DNA of 64,000 nucleotides from Desulfatibacillum aliphaticivorans DSM 15576 (GCF_000429905.1 NZ_KE386982.1:270551-334550), one strand, 5' to 3'; shown: positions 16,700 through 26,026, counted from the first letter of the stretch. Translations and numbers: made by a program. Notes: generated by a model from the letters alone, not told the origin.

Positions 16700-18139
16700 A
16701 TGAAAATCGCCATTGTAGGAGGCGGAAGCCGCTGTCTGTTTTTCATCAACATCCTGGCGACCTACAGATTTTCTTCGGAAGTCCAACCTCAAATTGTAGC
16801 TGTAGCGGATATTAACCCGGACGCGCCGGGCGTAAAGCATCTGGTTGAACGCGGGGTTTATTACACCGATGACTATTCCGAGTTTCTGACCCGGGAGGAT
16901 CTGGACGTCGTTCTGGACCTGACCGGAGACGAGGAAATCTTCACGTATCTCTGCAAGGAAAGAAACCTCCTCACCACCGTCCTCAACGACGAAACCGGCC
17001 TGATTTTCTTCGAAGGCTACCGGCCCAGGGAATGCGCAGGCAGCAGACAGCTGAATTTCAAGCGCACCAAGCAGCTTTGCGATCTTTTTTTTACGGAATT
17101 GGTCAATGAGGAGGTTTTTGTCATCGACACTTCGTTCACCATTATCGATGTGAACAATCTGCCCTTGCAAAAATACGGCTTGGAGCGCAAAGACGTCATA
17201 GGCAAGCACTGCTACGAGGTGACCCATCGGGTAAAGGAGCCATGCAGCAGCAAAGCCCATCCCTGCCCCATGGTGGAAATTCAAAAAAGCAGGCAGCCTT
17301 ACCGCTGCACCCATATTCACTACGACAAGGAAGGCCACCGCATCCTTCACTCCATCTCAGCATATCCCATTTTCGAGGCCAACAAGATCGTGGGCATCGT
17401 GGAGCTGGCCAGGGACATCACCTGGGAGACCAGCCTTCAAAAATCCTTCGGAGACCAGGAAAAGCTCTCCGCCATCGGCCGCCTGGCCGCTGGCGTGGCT
17501 CATGAACTGAACAATCCCCTGACCACGGTGCTCACCTCTACCATGCTCATTCAGGAGGACATGGATCCCAAACATCCGGATTACGAGGAGTTGGACCTCG
17601 TTAAAAACGAAACCCTCCGCTGCCGGAACATTGTGAATAACCTCCTTAACTTCGCCCGGCAATCCAAGCCCATCAAGCAGGATGCGGACCTGAACGAGAT
17701 CGTGCAAAGCAGCATGGCTCTTATCCGCAAACAGGCGGATTTCAAGAATATCGTCATGAAATGCGACACCTGCCCGGAAAAGCTCATGGTCTATTGCGAC
17801 CGGGACCAGATCCAGCAATGCCTTATCAACCTTGGCCTGAACGCCATTGACGCCACGGCTCCCGGCGGGCGCATCACGTTTTCCACCGCCCTGGCGGACG
17901 ACGAAAAAATGGCCAGGATTTCCGTGGCGGACACCGGGGAGGGGCTGCCCCTGAACATCCAGGACAGCATTTTCGAACCCTTTTTCACCACCAAGGAGAC
18001 CGGCACCGGCCTGGGCCTTTCCATCACCCACGGGTTCGTCAAGCAGCACAAGGGGTTCATCGGCCTGGAAAGCACTCAGGGCCATGGCGCCACCTTCACC
18101 ATAAGGCTGCCCTTGAAGCGGGAGGAGACCCATGCCTGA
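16700..18139 (+). CDS. Histidine kinase with N-terminal Rossmann-like and PAS domains
   Basis: 479 residues, no membrane helices, so cytoplasmic. Residues 1-130 form a dinucleotide-binding-like fold (KIAIVGGGSR, VAVADINPDAPG, DVVLDLTGDEE), unusual for a kinase. A PAS domain follows (about 135-255) with HCYEVTHRVKEPC...HPCPM cysteines, then a dimerisation/phosphoacceptor helix with H268 (AAGVAHELNNPLTT) and an HATPase domain (NLGLNAIDAT, VADTGEGLP, TGTGLGLSI). ATG 16700 follows GGGGAGG. It overlaps its response regulator by 8 bp. Given the neighbours, it plausibly senses NAD(H) or another nucleotide or redox state and controls the Hdr/Nuo genes; that signal is inference. Confidence 0.88.
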   Translation: MKIAIVGGGSRCLFFINILATYRFSSEVQPQIVAVADINPDAPGVKHLVERGVYYTDDYSEFLTREDLDVVLDLTGDEEIFTYLCKERNLLTTVLNDETGLIFFEGYRPRECAGSRQLNFKRTKQLCDLFFTELVNEEVFVIDTSFTIIDVNNLPLQKYGLERKDVIGKHCYEVTHRVKEPCSSKAHPCPMVEIQKSRQPYRCTHIHYDKEGHRILHSISAYPIFEANKIVGIVELARDITWETSLQKSFGDQEKLSAIGRLAAGVAHELNNPLTTVLTSTMLIQEDMDPKHPDYEELDLVKNETLRCRNIVNNLLNFARQSKPIKQDADLNEIVQSSMALIRKQADFKNIVMKCDTCPEKLMVYCDRDQIQQCLINLGLNAIDATAPGGRITFSTALADDEKMARISVADTGEGLPLNIQDSIFEPFFTTKETGTGLGLSITHGFVKQHKGFIGLESTQGHGATFTIRLPLKREETHA

Positions 18140-19565
18140 GCCCAAGGCCAAAATCCTTGTCATAGACGATGAAGAGGCCATCTGCAGGAATTGCGAAAAA
18201 ATCCTCACCCGCAGCAATTACGAGATCAAGTGGGCCCTGAACGGGTACAAGGCCATGGAGATGATGTACAAGGAGGCCTTTGACCTTGTCATCACGGACC
18301 TTAAAATGAATTCCATGGGCGGCCTGGAAGTCCTCTCCCGGGTCAAGGATGAATGGCCCCAGACCCAGGTCGTCGTCATTACGGGATACGCCTCAGTGTC
18401 CTCGGCCGTGGAGGTCATGAAAACAGGCGCTTTTGACTACCTGCCCAAACCCTTCACCCCGGACGAATTGCGGGGCGCCGTGCGCCAGGCCCTGGCGCCT
18501 GAAGAGCTTTTCAACAATGCCAAGCCCGACGTTAAAAAAATCTCCCGAAAAATTACCACCCACCAGCTTGTGGGGGACAGCCCTCAGATGCAGGGCGTCA
18601 TCCGCATGCTCGCCAAGGCGGCCCCGACGGATACCAACGTGCTTATTTACGGGGAGTCGGGCACGGGCAAGGAAGTGATCGCCAGGGCCATCCATGCCAA
18701 CAGCCGACGCAAGGGCGAGGTCTTTTTTGCTGTGGACTGCGGCGCCCTGGCTGAAAATCTCCTGCAAAGCGAGCTTTTCGGGCACACCAAGGGGGCGTTC
18801 ACTGGTGCGGTCAAGGATAAAAAGGGCATATTCGAATTGGCGGACGGAGGCACGGTCTTCCTGGATGAGGTGAGCAGCATCAGCATGTCCATTCAAAGCA
18901 ACCTGCTCCGGTTTTTGGAAACCAGGGAGGTGCTGCCCGTAGGCGGAACCGCGCCGGTCAAGGTGGACGTGCGTCTGGTCTTCGCCACCAACCAGGACCT
19001 TAAGGAGATGGTGAGCCAGGGGAAATTGCGGGAGGATTTTTACTACCGCATCATGGTGTATCCCATTTTCACCCCCCCGCTCAGGGAGCGCAGGGCCGAC
19101 ATCCTGCCCATCGCCTACCATTTTCTGGACTTGTTCTCCCATTCCATGAGCAAGGATATTCGCAGCTTTTCCCCGGACGCCGCGGAAATCCTCCTGGATC
19201 ATTCCTGGCCCGGGAACGTGCGCCAGCTTCGCAACGCCATAGAAAGAGCGGTGATCCTGTGCGAAGGCCGCACCATAACAGCCAGGGAACTGGAGCATCT
19301 CCAGGACAAGCCGGGAGAGGAGCATCACCAGGCCGCGTACACCATCACCCACGATTATCAGGTTCCCGCAAACGCCGAAGAGCTTAAAGAAGCGAAAAAG
19401 ATCATCCGGCAATTGGCGGTGGAGCAGGTGGAGCGGGATTTTTTGACCCAAGCCCTGGAAAACGCCGACGGCAATATCACCCGGGCCGCCGAGCAGGTGG
19501 GCATGCAGCGGAGCAATTTTTCCAACCTCATGAAAAAGCACGGCGTGCGCGCCGTAAAAAAATAA
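18132..19565 (+). CDS. Sigma-54-dependent response regulator (NtrC/AtoC type)
   Basis: 477 residues. The receiver domain has acidic pocket VIDDEE, phospho-acceptor Asp56 (VITDLKM) and KPF near residue 106. The AAA+ domain shows Walker A GESGTGKE, the sigma-54 contact loop GAFTGA, and Walker B GGTVFLDE. The C-terminal Fis-type helix-turn-helix reads NITRAAEQVGMQRSNFSNLMKK. It is translated with the kinase (8-bp overlap). A strong sigma-54 promoter at 38595-38611, before the second half of the Nuo/Hdr locus, is a natural target. The nitrogen promoter at 49833 more likely answers to an NtrC encoded elsewhere. Confidence 0.93.
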   Translation: MPEPKAKILVIDDEEAICRNCEKILTRSNYEIKWALNGYKAMEMMYKEAFDLVITDLKMNSMGGLEVLSRVKDEWPQTQVVVITGYASVSSAVEVMKTGAFDYLPKPFTPDELRGAVRQALAPEELFNNAKPDVKKISRKITTHQLVGDSPQMQGVIRMLAKAAPTDTNVLIYGESGTGKEVIARAIHANSRRKGEVFFAVDCGALAENLLQSELFGHTKGAFTGAVKDKKGIFELADGGTVFLDEVSSISMSIQSNLLRFLETREVLPVGGTAPVKVDVRLVFATNQDLKEMVSQGKLREDFYYRIMVYPIFTPPLRERRADILPIAYHFLDLFSHSMSKDIRSFSPDAAEILLDHSWPGNVRQLRNAIERAVILCEGRTITARELEHLQDKPGEEHHQAAYTITHDYQVPANAEELKEAKKIIRQLAVEQVERDFLTQALENADGNITRAAEQVGMQRSNFSNLMKKHGVRAVKK

Positions 19566-19627
19566 CTTTGGATTTGAAAAAAAAGGATTTCTACATAAAT
19601 CCGGAACCATGCAGGGAGTTTTTTAGA

Positions 19628-20005
19628 ATGGCGAAGCAGGATGACAAGAAAAATCAAATCGTGGCCGACGCCCTGGCCTCCCAAAAGGAAAGGGAAAAAG
19701 GCTACCGGGAGAAGGCTCTCAGGATGTACCCCCACGTGTGCGGCAAATGCGGCCGCTCCTTTGAAGGCAAACGGATCCAGGAATTGACCGTCCACCATAG
19801 GGACCACAATCACGACAACAATCCCCCGGACGGCAGCAACTGGGAGCTTTTGTGCATCTACTGCCATGAGGATGAACACGCCCGCCACTCCGTGGCCGAC
19901 GCCTACGGCGGCCGAAACACGGAGGAGGAGTCGGGCGGCGGAGACATGGACAACAAGCCCTTCGCCAACCTGGCGGCTTTGATGCAGAAGAAAAAAAACA
20001 AATAG
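19628..20005 (+). CDS. yajD: YajD-family HNH nuclease-like protein
   Basis: 125 residues, closely resembling E. coli YajD in layout: GYREKALRMYPHVCGKCGRSF, then ELTVHHRDHNHDNNPPDGSNWELLC and YCHEDEH. These carry the zinc-binding CxxC pairs and the His-Asn-His fold. The C-terminus FANLAALMQKKKNK also matches the family's basic tail. ATG 19628 is preferred over a TTG 60 bp upstream because family similarity starts after it and AGGGAG precedes it. It is 62 bp downstream of the response regulator and may be cotranscribed. The substrate is unknown. Confidence 0.85.
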   Translation: MAKQDDKKNQIVADALASQKEREKGYREKALRMYPHVCGKCGRSFEGKRIQELTVHHRDHNHDNNPPDGSNWELLCIYCHEDEHARHSVADAYGGRNTEEESGGGDMDNKPFANLAALMQKKKNK

Positions 20006-20112
20006 CCGGGATTCAAACCAGGGAAGAAAGGGGCTTATGCAGGTTTATCCAAGGCTTTTCCCATAGGCCTGCGGCGCCCCGAAAAAAATCCGACCGCACG
20101 GTAAAAAAATAT

Positions 20113-20141
20113 TTGACATGGTTTGGAACACGAACTATATT
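20113..20141 (+). promoter_or_regulatory. Sigma-70-type promoter of the marR gene
   Basis: TTGACA at 20113-20118, 17-bp spacer, TATATT at 20136-20141. The predicted transcript start (about 20148) nearly coincides with the ATG at 20149, so the mRNA may be leaderless. Confidence 0.65.
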
Positions 20142-20148
20142 TACAGCC

Positions 20149-20622
20149 ATGGAAACGAGATCAACATACACCGACATCCTAAAGCTCTTCAGAAGGGTGG
20201 TCAATAAATACCGCAGCCTGGAAAAAGCGCCCATCCTGTTCGGTACGGGTGATTCTCTTTTCAGACAGGAAGTCGGCGCCATTCAGGCCATCGGCGCCGA
20301 TCCCGGCAGGAACGTCAGCGAATTGGCCCATACTCTGGGCGTCACCAAAGGAACCGCGTCGCCCATCGTGACGCGCCTGGCCAAGCGGGGTTTGGTTAAT
20401 AAGTATAAGAACTTGGACAATAACAAGGAAGTGCTCTTGGAACTCACCGTTCGGGGCCAAAGCGTGTATCACGAGAATGAGCTTTCGTTGATTAAGCTGC
20501 GCCAAGCCCTTTTTGAACGCTATGAAAAGGAAAATCCTGAGTATCTGGAGTTCCTGAAGGATTTTTTAGTGCAGATGGAAGAGTTGATAGAAGAACACTA
20601 TGCCGAGCTTCGGAGCCAATAG
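20149..20622 (+). CDS. MarR-family transcriptional regulator
   Basis: 157 residues, a winged-helix dimer. The recognition region is NVSELAHTLGVTKGTASPIVTRLAKRGLV, the wing contains NNKEVLLELT, and the C-terminal helices form the dimer interface. It is not adjacent to an obvious target; the downstream secreted protein at 20823 is in the same direction, 200 bp away. The effector is unknown. The promoter overlaps the translation start, leaving no room for a ribosome site upstream of the ATG. Confidence 0.85.
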   Translation: METRSTYTDILKLFRRVVNKYRSLEKAPILFGTGDSLFRQEVGAIQAIGADPGRNVSELAHTLGVTKGTASPIVTRLAKRGLVNKYKNLDNNKEVLLELTVRGQSVYHENELSLIKLRQALFERYEKENPEYLEFLKDFLVQMEELIEEHYAELRSQ

Positions 20623-20822
20623 GTTTGAGCCCTTTTTTTTGGGTAGATGGTTTGGTATGCTAACAAAATTTTAACAAATTGAGACGAGAGCAAACGGGGA
20701 AACAGCCGGAAAAGGCCCCCGGGCCGCCGGCTTTGACATACCGGAGGCAGATTTGTTCGGCCGGCAAATCTTACCTCCGGACAAAAACATTTTAACCGTA
20801 CTTTATTAAAAGGAGTGGCAGC

Positions 20823-21371
20823 ATGAAAAAGCTGGTTGTTTTGTGTACTTTGATAGTGGGATTTTGCGCAGCGCTGAGTCCCGTTATGGCCGGGGAGATC
20901 GCTTCCCTGCAGGTTATTGACTTTCCCAAGGCCGACCTCATGATCGTATTTGCGGACAAGGACGCCGCTGTAGAAGCTCCCGCCCATGTGGATGTCAAGG
21001 GCTGCGGGGAATACTCTTTGGTCAGGCTGCTGGATTACTCGGCTGGAAAAGCCATGGTAGCTTCCATGCCCTGGGGCCACAAGTCGGTTTCCCAGGATGA
21101 ATGGACCCAGTTGGAAGGCTGGTTTAAAAACGCCGTCATGGAAAATAGCGGCAAGGAAGGCATCTTGTCCGCCGTCACGCCTGAAGGCAGCTTTTACTCT
21201 GTGGACCAGGGCGCGGCCGGCGCCGTCGCCAAAGCGGGGACCGGAGAAGACGTTGCAGCAATCCTGGAAAGCTCCAAGACTCCCGCGGTGAGCAAATACA
21301 TCCTGGAAGAAGAACATCACAGCTGGTGGCCGCCCAGAGCGCCGGAAGATGAGATGATTCCCACCCTCTAA
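20823..21371 (+). CDS. Secreted hypothetical protein
   Basis: 182 residues, not recognised. A signal peptide is clear: MKK, a hydrophobic core, then PVMA before GEIAS (cleavage near residue 23). The mature part is small, with a GCGEYSLVRLLDYSAGKAMVA region and a Trp/Pro-rich end (HHSWWPPRAPEDE). Only one Cys remains after cleavage, so it is not a cytochrome. ATG 20823 has AAGGAG. It ends before a strong terminator at 21531. No gene lies in 21372-21791. Confidence 0.75.
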   Translation: MKKLVVLCTLIVGFCAALSPVMAGEIASLQVIDFPKADLMIVFADKDAAVEAPAHVDVKGCGEYSLVRLLDYSAGKAMVASMPWGHKSVSQDEWTQLEGWFKNAVMENSGKEGILSAVTPEGSFYSVDQGAAGAVAKAGTGEDVAAILESSKTPAVSKYILEEEHHSWWPPRAPEDEMIPTL

Positions 21372-21530
21372 CGGCAGTATTTACCCGGAGTTGTCATGGC
21401 GGACCGGGAAATTCCCCCCTTTTCCCGGCCGCCCGGCGAATACCGCCCCGGCCCCCCAGAGATCGCGCCCCTTCCGCGATCATTGGCCGGCGCAACCATC
21501 CGCCGGACTGATACTGTTTCGGGTGTTTCA

Positions 21531-21565
21531 CGGGCCTCTGATAATCAGAGGCCCGTGTTTATTTT
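21531..21565 (+). terminator. Intrinsic terminator after the secreted protein gene
   Basis: CGGGCCTCTG ATAAT CAGAGGCCCG, a perfect 10-bp stem, followed by TGTTTATTTT. It lies inside the 420-bp gap 21372-21791, which otherwise shows nothing. Confidence 0.85.
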
Positions 21566-21791
21566 AGGGAGGCGTGAAAGCGGCTGCTTGCAGCATGGCC
21601 GCCGCCTTTTCGGTAAGTTGAAAGCTCCGCCGAATCTCCGAAAATCCCAGGTCAAAAAACACAAAATGGACTGTTTTCCTCAAAGACTTGTGATTGGCTT
21701 GCCAAAATTCTGGTTTTGTGGTTAATGAAAGCCATTCCACTTCATCCCATCCACAATATGACGGAACGCAGCTTTAGCCAGGGGAGGAAAA

Positions 21792-22385
21792 ATGGACGGT
21801 TTAAACACCTTGGAGATTTTTTACCTGTTTTGCGCACTCTTGGGCGGAATCCTCGTCGTTTTCAGGATGATCATGCAAGTCCTGGGGGCGGCGGATATGG
21901 ATATGGATTCCGGCGGCGACGTGGGAGGCGACGTGGGAGGAGACGTGGGCGGCGATGCTTCCGGCCATGACGATTCGGACGCGGGATTCAAGCTCCTGTC
22001 CATGCATGGCCTGTCCTCCTTCATGCTTATGTTCGGGCTGGTTGGATTCATCGTGTACCATAATGAGCGGGCCGGGGTCGCTTTGTCCCTGGTTGCAGGC
22101 TCTTTCGCCGGATATATCAGCGTCTGGATTATCAAGAAAATTTTCGACTTTATGATCAAAATGCAGTCCAGCGGCACCTTGGAGATGTCAGCGGCCATGG
22201 GCGCCGAAGGCGAGGTCTACCTGACCATTCCTAAAGGCGGGGCCGGTAAGGTGATGGTGAATTTTTGCGGGCGTCTGCGCGAGTTCGAAGCCATGTCCGA
22301 AAACGGCGAGGAAATGAAAACCGGAGTAAGAATCAAGGTGGTTCGCATCAGCGGGAACACTTTAATGGTGGATCGAATGGTGTAA
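21792..22385 (+). CDS. NfeD/YuaF-like membrane protein, flotillin partner
   Basis: 197 residues. An N-terminal hydrophobic helix (about 9-30) leads into an acidic Gly-Asp repeat (GGDV four times, encoded by near-perfect 12-bp repeats), two further helices (about 74-91 and 97-116), and a C-terminal OB-like beta domain (AEGEVYLTIPKGGAGKVMVNF ... GVRIKVVRISGNTLMVDRM). YuaF/NfeD proteins pair with flotillins in membrane microdomains, and the flotillin gene follows 42 bp later. ATG 21792 has GGGGAGG. The protease domain of long NfeD forms is absent. Confidence 0.85.
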   Translation: MDGLNTLEIFYLFCALLGGILVVFRMIMQVLGAADMDMDSGGDVGGDVGGDVGGDASGHDDSDAGFKLLSMHGLSSFMLMFGLVGFIVYHNERAGVALSLVAGSFAGYISVWIIKKIFDFMIKMQSSGTLEMSAAMGAEGEVYLTIPKGGAGKVMVNFCGRLREFEAMSENGEEMKTGVRIKVVRISGNTLMVDRMV

Positions 22386-22427
22386 GCTATGAATCAATCC
22401 TTAATTAATAAGGGAGGTTTTTGAATT

Positions 22428-24083
22428 ATGGGCGGAGAAGGGTTATTGGGTTTCATAGGCTGGCCGCTTGTGGTGGTAGTGTTGGCGGTTTTTATAATCT
22501 CAACCGTGGTTTTTTTGGCGTCGCGCTATAAACGGTGCCCCTCGGATCAGATACTGGTCATTTTCGGCAAGGTCGGGGAAGGGCAGTCGGCCCGATGCAT
22601 CCACGGCGGCGGCTCCTTGGTCTGGCCTTTGATTCAGGACTATTGCTACATGAGCCTCACGCCCATGACCATCAATATTCCCTTGAGCAAAGCCCTTTCC
22701 ATGCAGAACATCCGCATTAACGTGCCCAGCACATTCACCGTGGGCATCAGCACGGAGCCGCAGATTATGACCAACGCGGCCGAGCGCCTCTTGAACCTCC
22801 CCAAAGAGGTCATCGAAGACATGGCCATGGAAATCATCTTCGGCCAGTTGCGTCTGACGGTCGCCTCCCTGACCATCGAGGAGATCAACCAGGATCGGGA
22901 GCGCTTTCTGGAAGCCATCCGCAGAAACGTGGAGCCCGAGCTGAACAAGATCGGCTTGTACCTCATCAACGTGAACATCACGGACATCACGGATGAGTCC
23001 GACTACATCGAAAGCATCGGTAAGAAAGCCGCGGCCGAGGCCATCAACCAGGCCAAGGTGGACGTGGCGGTCCAGGATAAGACCGGCTCCATCGGCGAGG
23101 CTGAAGCCTTCCGTGAAAAAGAAATCAAGGTGGCCGAAAACGTGGCCCAGGCGGAAAAGGGCAAGAAAGCCGCCGAAGCCGACCGCCGCGTTTTCGTGCA
23201 ACAGCAGGAAAGCAAGGCCACCATCGGCGAGGCAGAAGCCAACAAGGAACAGAACATCCGCGTGGCTGAAAACGAAGCCCAGGCGGAAAAGGGCAAGAAA
23301 GCCGCCGAAGCCGATCGCCGCATCTACGTGCAGCAGCAGGAAGCCGAGGCCGTGGGCGGGGAAAACAAGGCCAAGGCCGACATCGCCGACGCCGACGCCC
23401 AACTGGCCATCAAGCAGGCCGAAGCCAAACGCCAGGGCGAAGTGGCCAAGCGCCAGGCCGAAGTGGAAATTCAAAAAGCCCAGTACCTGGCCGAGCAGCA
23501 GCGTTTGAACGCCGAGCAAATCGTCGTCCAGGAAACGGAAAAGCAAAAGATAGAAATCGCGGCCGAAGCCGAGGCGGAAAAAACCCGCCGCGAAGCCAAA
23601 GGCCAGGCCGACGCCGTCCTGTTCAAATATCAGGCCGAAGCCCAGGGCGTCCGGCAGGTGCTCCAGAGCAAGGCCGAGGGTTACAATCTTTTGGTCAGAA
23701 GCTGCGCCGGAGACGCCAAGGCCGCAGCCACCTTCCTGCTGGTGGAAAAGCTGGAGGAGTTGGTCAAGGTCCAGGTGGAAGCCATCAAGAATCTCAAGAT
23801 CGACAAGATCACGGTCTGGGACGGCGGCGGCCAGGACGGCGGCAAAACCGCCACGGCCGACTTTTTATCCGGCATGGTCAAAAGCCTGCCTCCCCTCCAC
23901 GAAGTAGCGGGTATGGCTGGCGTGGATCTGCCCCAATACTTGGGGGATATGGCTGCGGAAAAGGAAGCCAAGGACGAAAAGAAACCCGTGCAAAACCCCA
24001 ATCCGGTCAGGGTTTCCGTTCCCAAGCCGGCGGCCAAGCCCAAGGCCCCGGAGCCGCCTAAAGAGCCGGAAGACAAGGAATAG
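22428..24083 (+). CDS. floT: Flotillin (YuaG/FloT family, SPFH domain)
   Basis: 551 residues. A membrane-anchoring hydrophobic stretch (about 9-27) precedes the SPFH/band-7 domain (to about 200). A long Ala/Glu/Lys-rich coiled coil follows. It contains a roughly 41-residue duplication (VAEN-AQAEKGKKAAEADRR-QQQE, twice) and AEAEKTRREAKGQADA. After it come a flotillin C-terminal region and a Lys/Pro-rich tail (residues about 515-551) that is longer than usual. It scaffolds membrane microdomains together with the NfeD-like protein upstream. AGGGAGG lies 12 bases before ATG 22428. Assignment to the family is secure; the membrane process served here is not known. Confidence 0.93.
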   Translation: MGGEGLLGFIGWPLVVVVLAVFIISTVVFLASRYKRCPSDQILVIFGKVGEGQSARCIHGGGSLVWPLIQDYCYMSLTPMTINIPLSKALSMQNIRINVPSTFTVGISTEPQIMTNAAERLLNLPKEVIEDMAMEIIFGQLRLTVASLTIEEINQDRERFLEAIRRNVEPELNKIGLYLINVNITDITDESDYIESIGKKAAAEAINQAKVDVAVQDKTGSIGEAEAFREKEIKVAENVAQAEKGKKAAEADRRVFVQQQESKATIGEAEANKEQNIRVAENEAQAEKGKKAAEADRRIYVQQQEAEAVGGENKAKADIADADAQLAIKQAEAKRQGEVAKRQAEVEIQKAQYLAEQQRLNAEQIVVQETEKQKIEIAAEAEAEKTRREAKGQADAVLFKYQAEAQGVRQVLQSKAEGYNLLVRSCAGDAKAAATFLLVEKLEELVKVQVEAIKNLKIDKITVWDGGGQDGGKTATADFLSGMVKSLPPLHEVAGMAGVDLPQYLGDMAAEKEAKDEKKPVQNPNPVRVSVPKPAAKPKAPEPPKEPEDKE

Positions 24084-24314
24084 CACCCTCCATTTATCCA
24101 ATATGACGCATCGGGTTCAACGCCGGGCGAGGGCCGCTTTCAAGCCGCCCCGCCCGGCGAGTTATTTTGGGCTTATGGACTAATGATGCAATTGTGGCGG
24201 CGCCCCCTCTGCGGACGTCTTTAAAACAAGCCCCTTATACCAAGTTGCGATCATTCGAGTAATTTGCGCATTCTTTTTTCGGACTTTGGATCCACACCCC
24301 GGCGCTATTCGGGA

Positions 24315-24565
24315 AAGACGCTGGGTCCCCGTTTCCGGGATTCCGTCACAATGATTGCAAAAACAACCGCAATCATCCCGCCGCCTCCCTCCACGGGGAT
24401 GACGGAGAGCGGCGGCCATACCAGGTGAAGGGGGGGGGAAGCCGCCCCCGCATCCTTATGAAAGGGCTTCAAGCGCCCTTTGCACCTTCGCTTACCGCAA
24501 AAAATCGTCATCCCGGCAAGGGCGATCCTACTTTTCGGATCGCCCTTGCCGGGACCCAGCGTCTT
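24315..24565. repeat. 251-bp MITE-like element with 15-bp terminal inverted repeats
   Basis: Bases 24315-24329 (AAGACGCTGGGTCCC) recur inverted at 24551-24565. Inside lies a perfect 17-bp inverted repeat (24512-24528 / 24537-24553) that could form a long hairpin. The left 100 bp match repeats at 45439 and 46846. It fills most of the 502-bp gap after floT, carries no transposase, and ends 20 bp before the stop of the next, convergent gene. Confidence 0.6.
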
Positions 24566-24585
24566 CTTGATTCTTCACGGCCCCG

Positions 24586-25929
24586 TCAAAACCATTCCTG
24601 GGGAATGTTCTGCAATGTATGGGCGTGGCTGCCGAAATCGCCGTTATAAGTGTCTATGGTTTCGATGATTACTTCCAGCAGCCTGTCTTTTTCCCGGTGA
24701 AAGATGAGCGTGGGATCCTGGTAAAACATTTCGGCTCTTTGTATGTCCCGATTCAAGCGTACGTTGTTTGCCAGGACGGCGGTGATACCATTTTCGTCCA
24801 AACTCTGAATGTGCCGCAGGGCTAAAATATCGTCTTCCGCTTTTTCAAAGGAGAAAAACGCCAGGTCATTCAGGAAGCCGTAGCAGTGGCGGACCATATG
24901 CCATCCTTCGAACATGTCGTCCCACAGGATCATCGCTCGCACCGTCTGGTAATCCGTGCCAAGCAAGTCGTCTTTGTGAATCCGCCCATCAATGGTGCAG
25001 CCGGATTGGATGCTGGCGATGTCCAGTAAGCGGGAGGTGTAGGCCACCAGATAATTCACGAAATTGTGCACCACGGAGCCGATTTTCAGCACCGGGTTCT
25101 TGCCGGGGGTGCACATGGTCGGTAAGGCGCCGTTGATGACCTTGGTTTCGGAGTTGATCCCAAAAGCAATTGCCATTCCCGCAAGAAATTCGGCAAAGGC
25201 CAGCAATGCAATGCCGTAGGGCGTCATGGGGCCGTTTTGTCCGCTGAAAGGCTGCGTGACAAGCATCACGGGTATTCGCCGCTGGACGCACTGGACGAAC
25301 ACATCGATATTTTCCTTAAAGGACAATGTCAGAGGGGAACTGAAAATCGTGTGATTCGTAATGACATACTGGCCCGATTGGATTTGGTTTTCAGCCTCTT
25401 GCACGCCGGATTCCGTGGATATGTTGAAAAACTTGGGGCCGCTGAAGATATTGGATGTAACGCTGAATTGCTCCACTTCGTATTGGCCCAACTGCCTGGC
25501 GCAGACAAATGAAAAGGGCATTTCATTATCCCGGACCAACATCGCCTGCTTGAGGATATGGTTCATTTGGGGGTCTTTTAACTCATAATCCTCTTCCCCC
25601 TGTTTATGAATGAACGCCGCGACGCCGCCAGGTCCGAAAGCCCTGTCTACTATGGGAAAATCAAAGCGATACGCCTGATCAACAACGCTTTGTATATACG
25701 CGGGCTCAAAATGAATGCGGCTGGTCCCGGGGTCGTAGATCGCCCCGTAATCGGTTCCCTTGGTTGTACAACGGATGATTTCTGAATAGTCAACCAAGGA
25801 GCCGTTTTGCTTTTTGCGGGGAATCTTGACTCCGCAATAGAGCAATACCTCCTTGGCGTCATATATCAGATTCCGAACCAGCCGATTCCATAGGTTTTTA
25901 TAATCATTATAGCGTATTTTTTTTAACAA
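24586..25929 (-). CDS. MttB-superfamily methyltransferase-like protein (no pyrrolysine codon)
   Basis: 447 residues. The MttB family demethylates methylamines or glycine betaine and methylates a corrinoid protein. Seen here: QPFSGQNGPMTPYGIALLAFAEFLAG (the family's QP-SGxxxP region), GALPTMCTPGKNP and SGCTIDGRIHKDD. The frame has no internal TAG, so it belongs to the non-Pyl branch. The first usable start is TTG 25929, behind GGGGGAG; no ATG occurs for about 100 codons. No corrinoid protein or methylcorrinoid:acceptor transferase gene adjoins, so the substrate is open. Confidence 0.75.
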   Translation of the reverse strand: MLKKIRYNDYKNLWNRLVRNLIYDAKEVLLYCGVKIPRKKQNGSLVDYSEIIRCTTKGTDYGAIYDPGTSRIHFEPAYIQSVVDQAYRFDFPIVDRAFGPGGVAAFIHKQGEEDYELKDPQMNHILKQAMLVRDNEMPFSFVCARQLGQYEVEQFSVTSNIFSGPKFFNISTESGVQEAENQIQSGQYVITNHTIFSSPLTLSFKENIDVFVQCVQRRIPVMLVTQPFSGQNGPMTPYGIALLAFAEFLAGMAIAFGINSETKVINGALPTMCTPGKNPVLKIGSVVHNFVNYLVAYTSRLLDIASIQSGCTIDGRIHKDDLLGTDYQTVRAMILWDDMFEGWHMVRHCYGFLNDLAFFSFEKAEDDILALRHIQSLDENGITAVLANNVRLNRDIQRAEMFYQDPTLIFHREKDRLLEVIIETIDTYNGDFGSHAHTLQNIPQEWF

Positions 25930-26011
25930 GATTCTCCCCCTATATGGATTCTCTTGTCGTTTTCTTTTTCCTCCGCATCCGATTCCGCTATCAGTTGTCC
26001 GTACTTTGACT

Positions 26012-26026
26012 TGCTTAGTCTAAGCA
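26012..26026. promoter_or_regulatory. 15-bp palindrome upstream of the MttB-like gene
   Basis: TGCTTAGTCTAAGCA is a perfect palindrome about 85 bp upstream of the TTG start, in the gap between two minus-strand genes. It is a candidate operator; no cognate regulator is recognised. Confidence 0.4.

Noticed and set aside
21396..21725. Plus-strand frame of 109 codons after the secreted protein
   Set aside because: It runs through a strong terminator, has Pro/Arg-rich random composition and no homology.
24315..24565. Insertion sequence
   Set aside because: No transposase frame; at most a non-autonomous MITE-like element.
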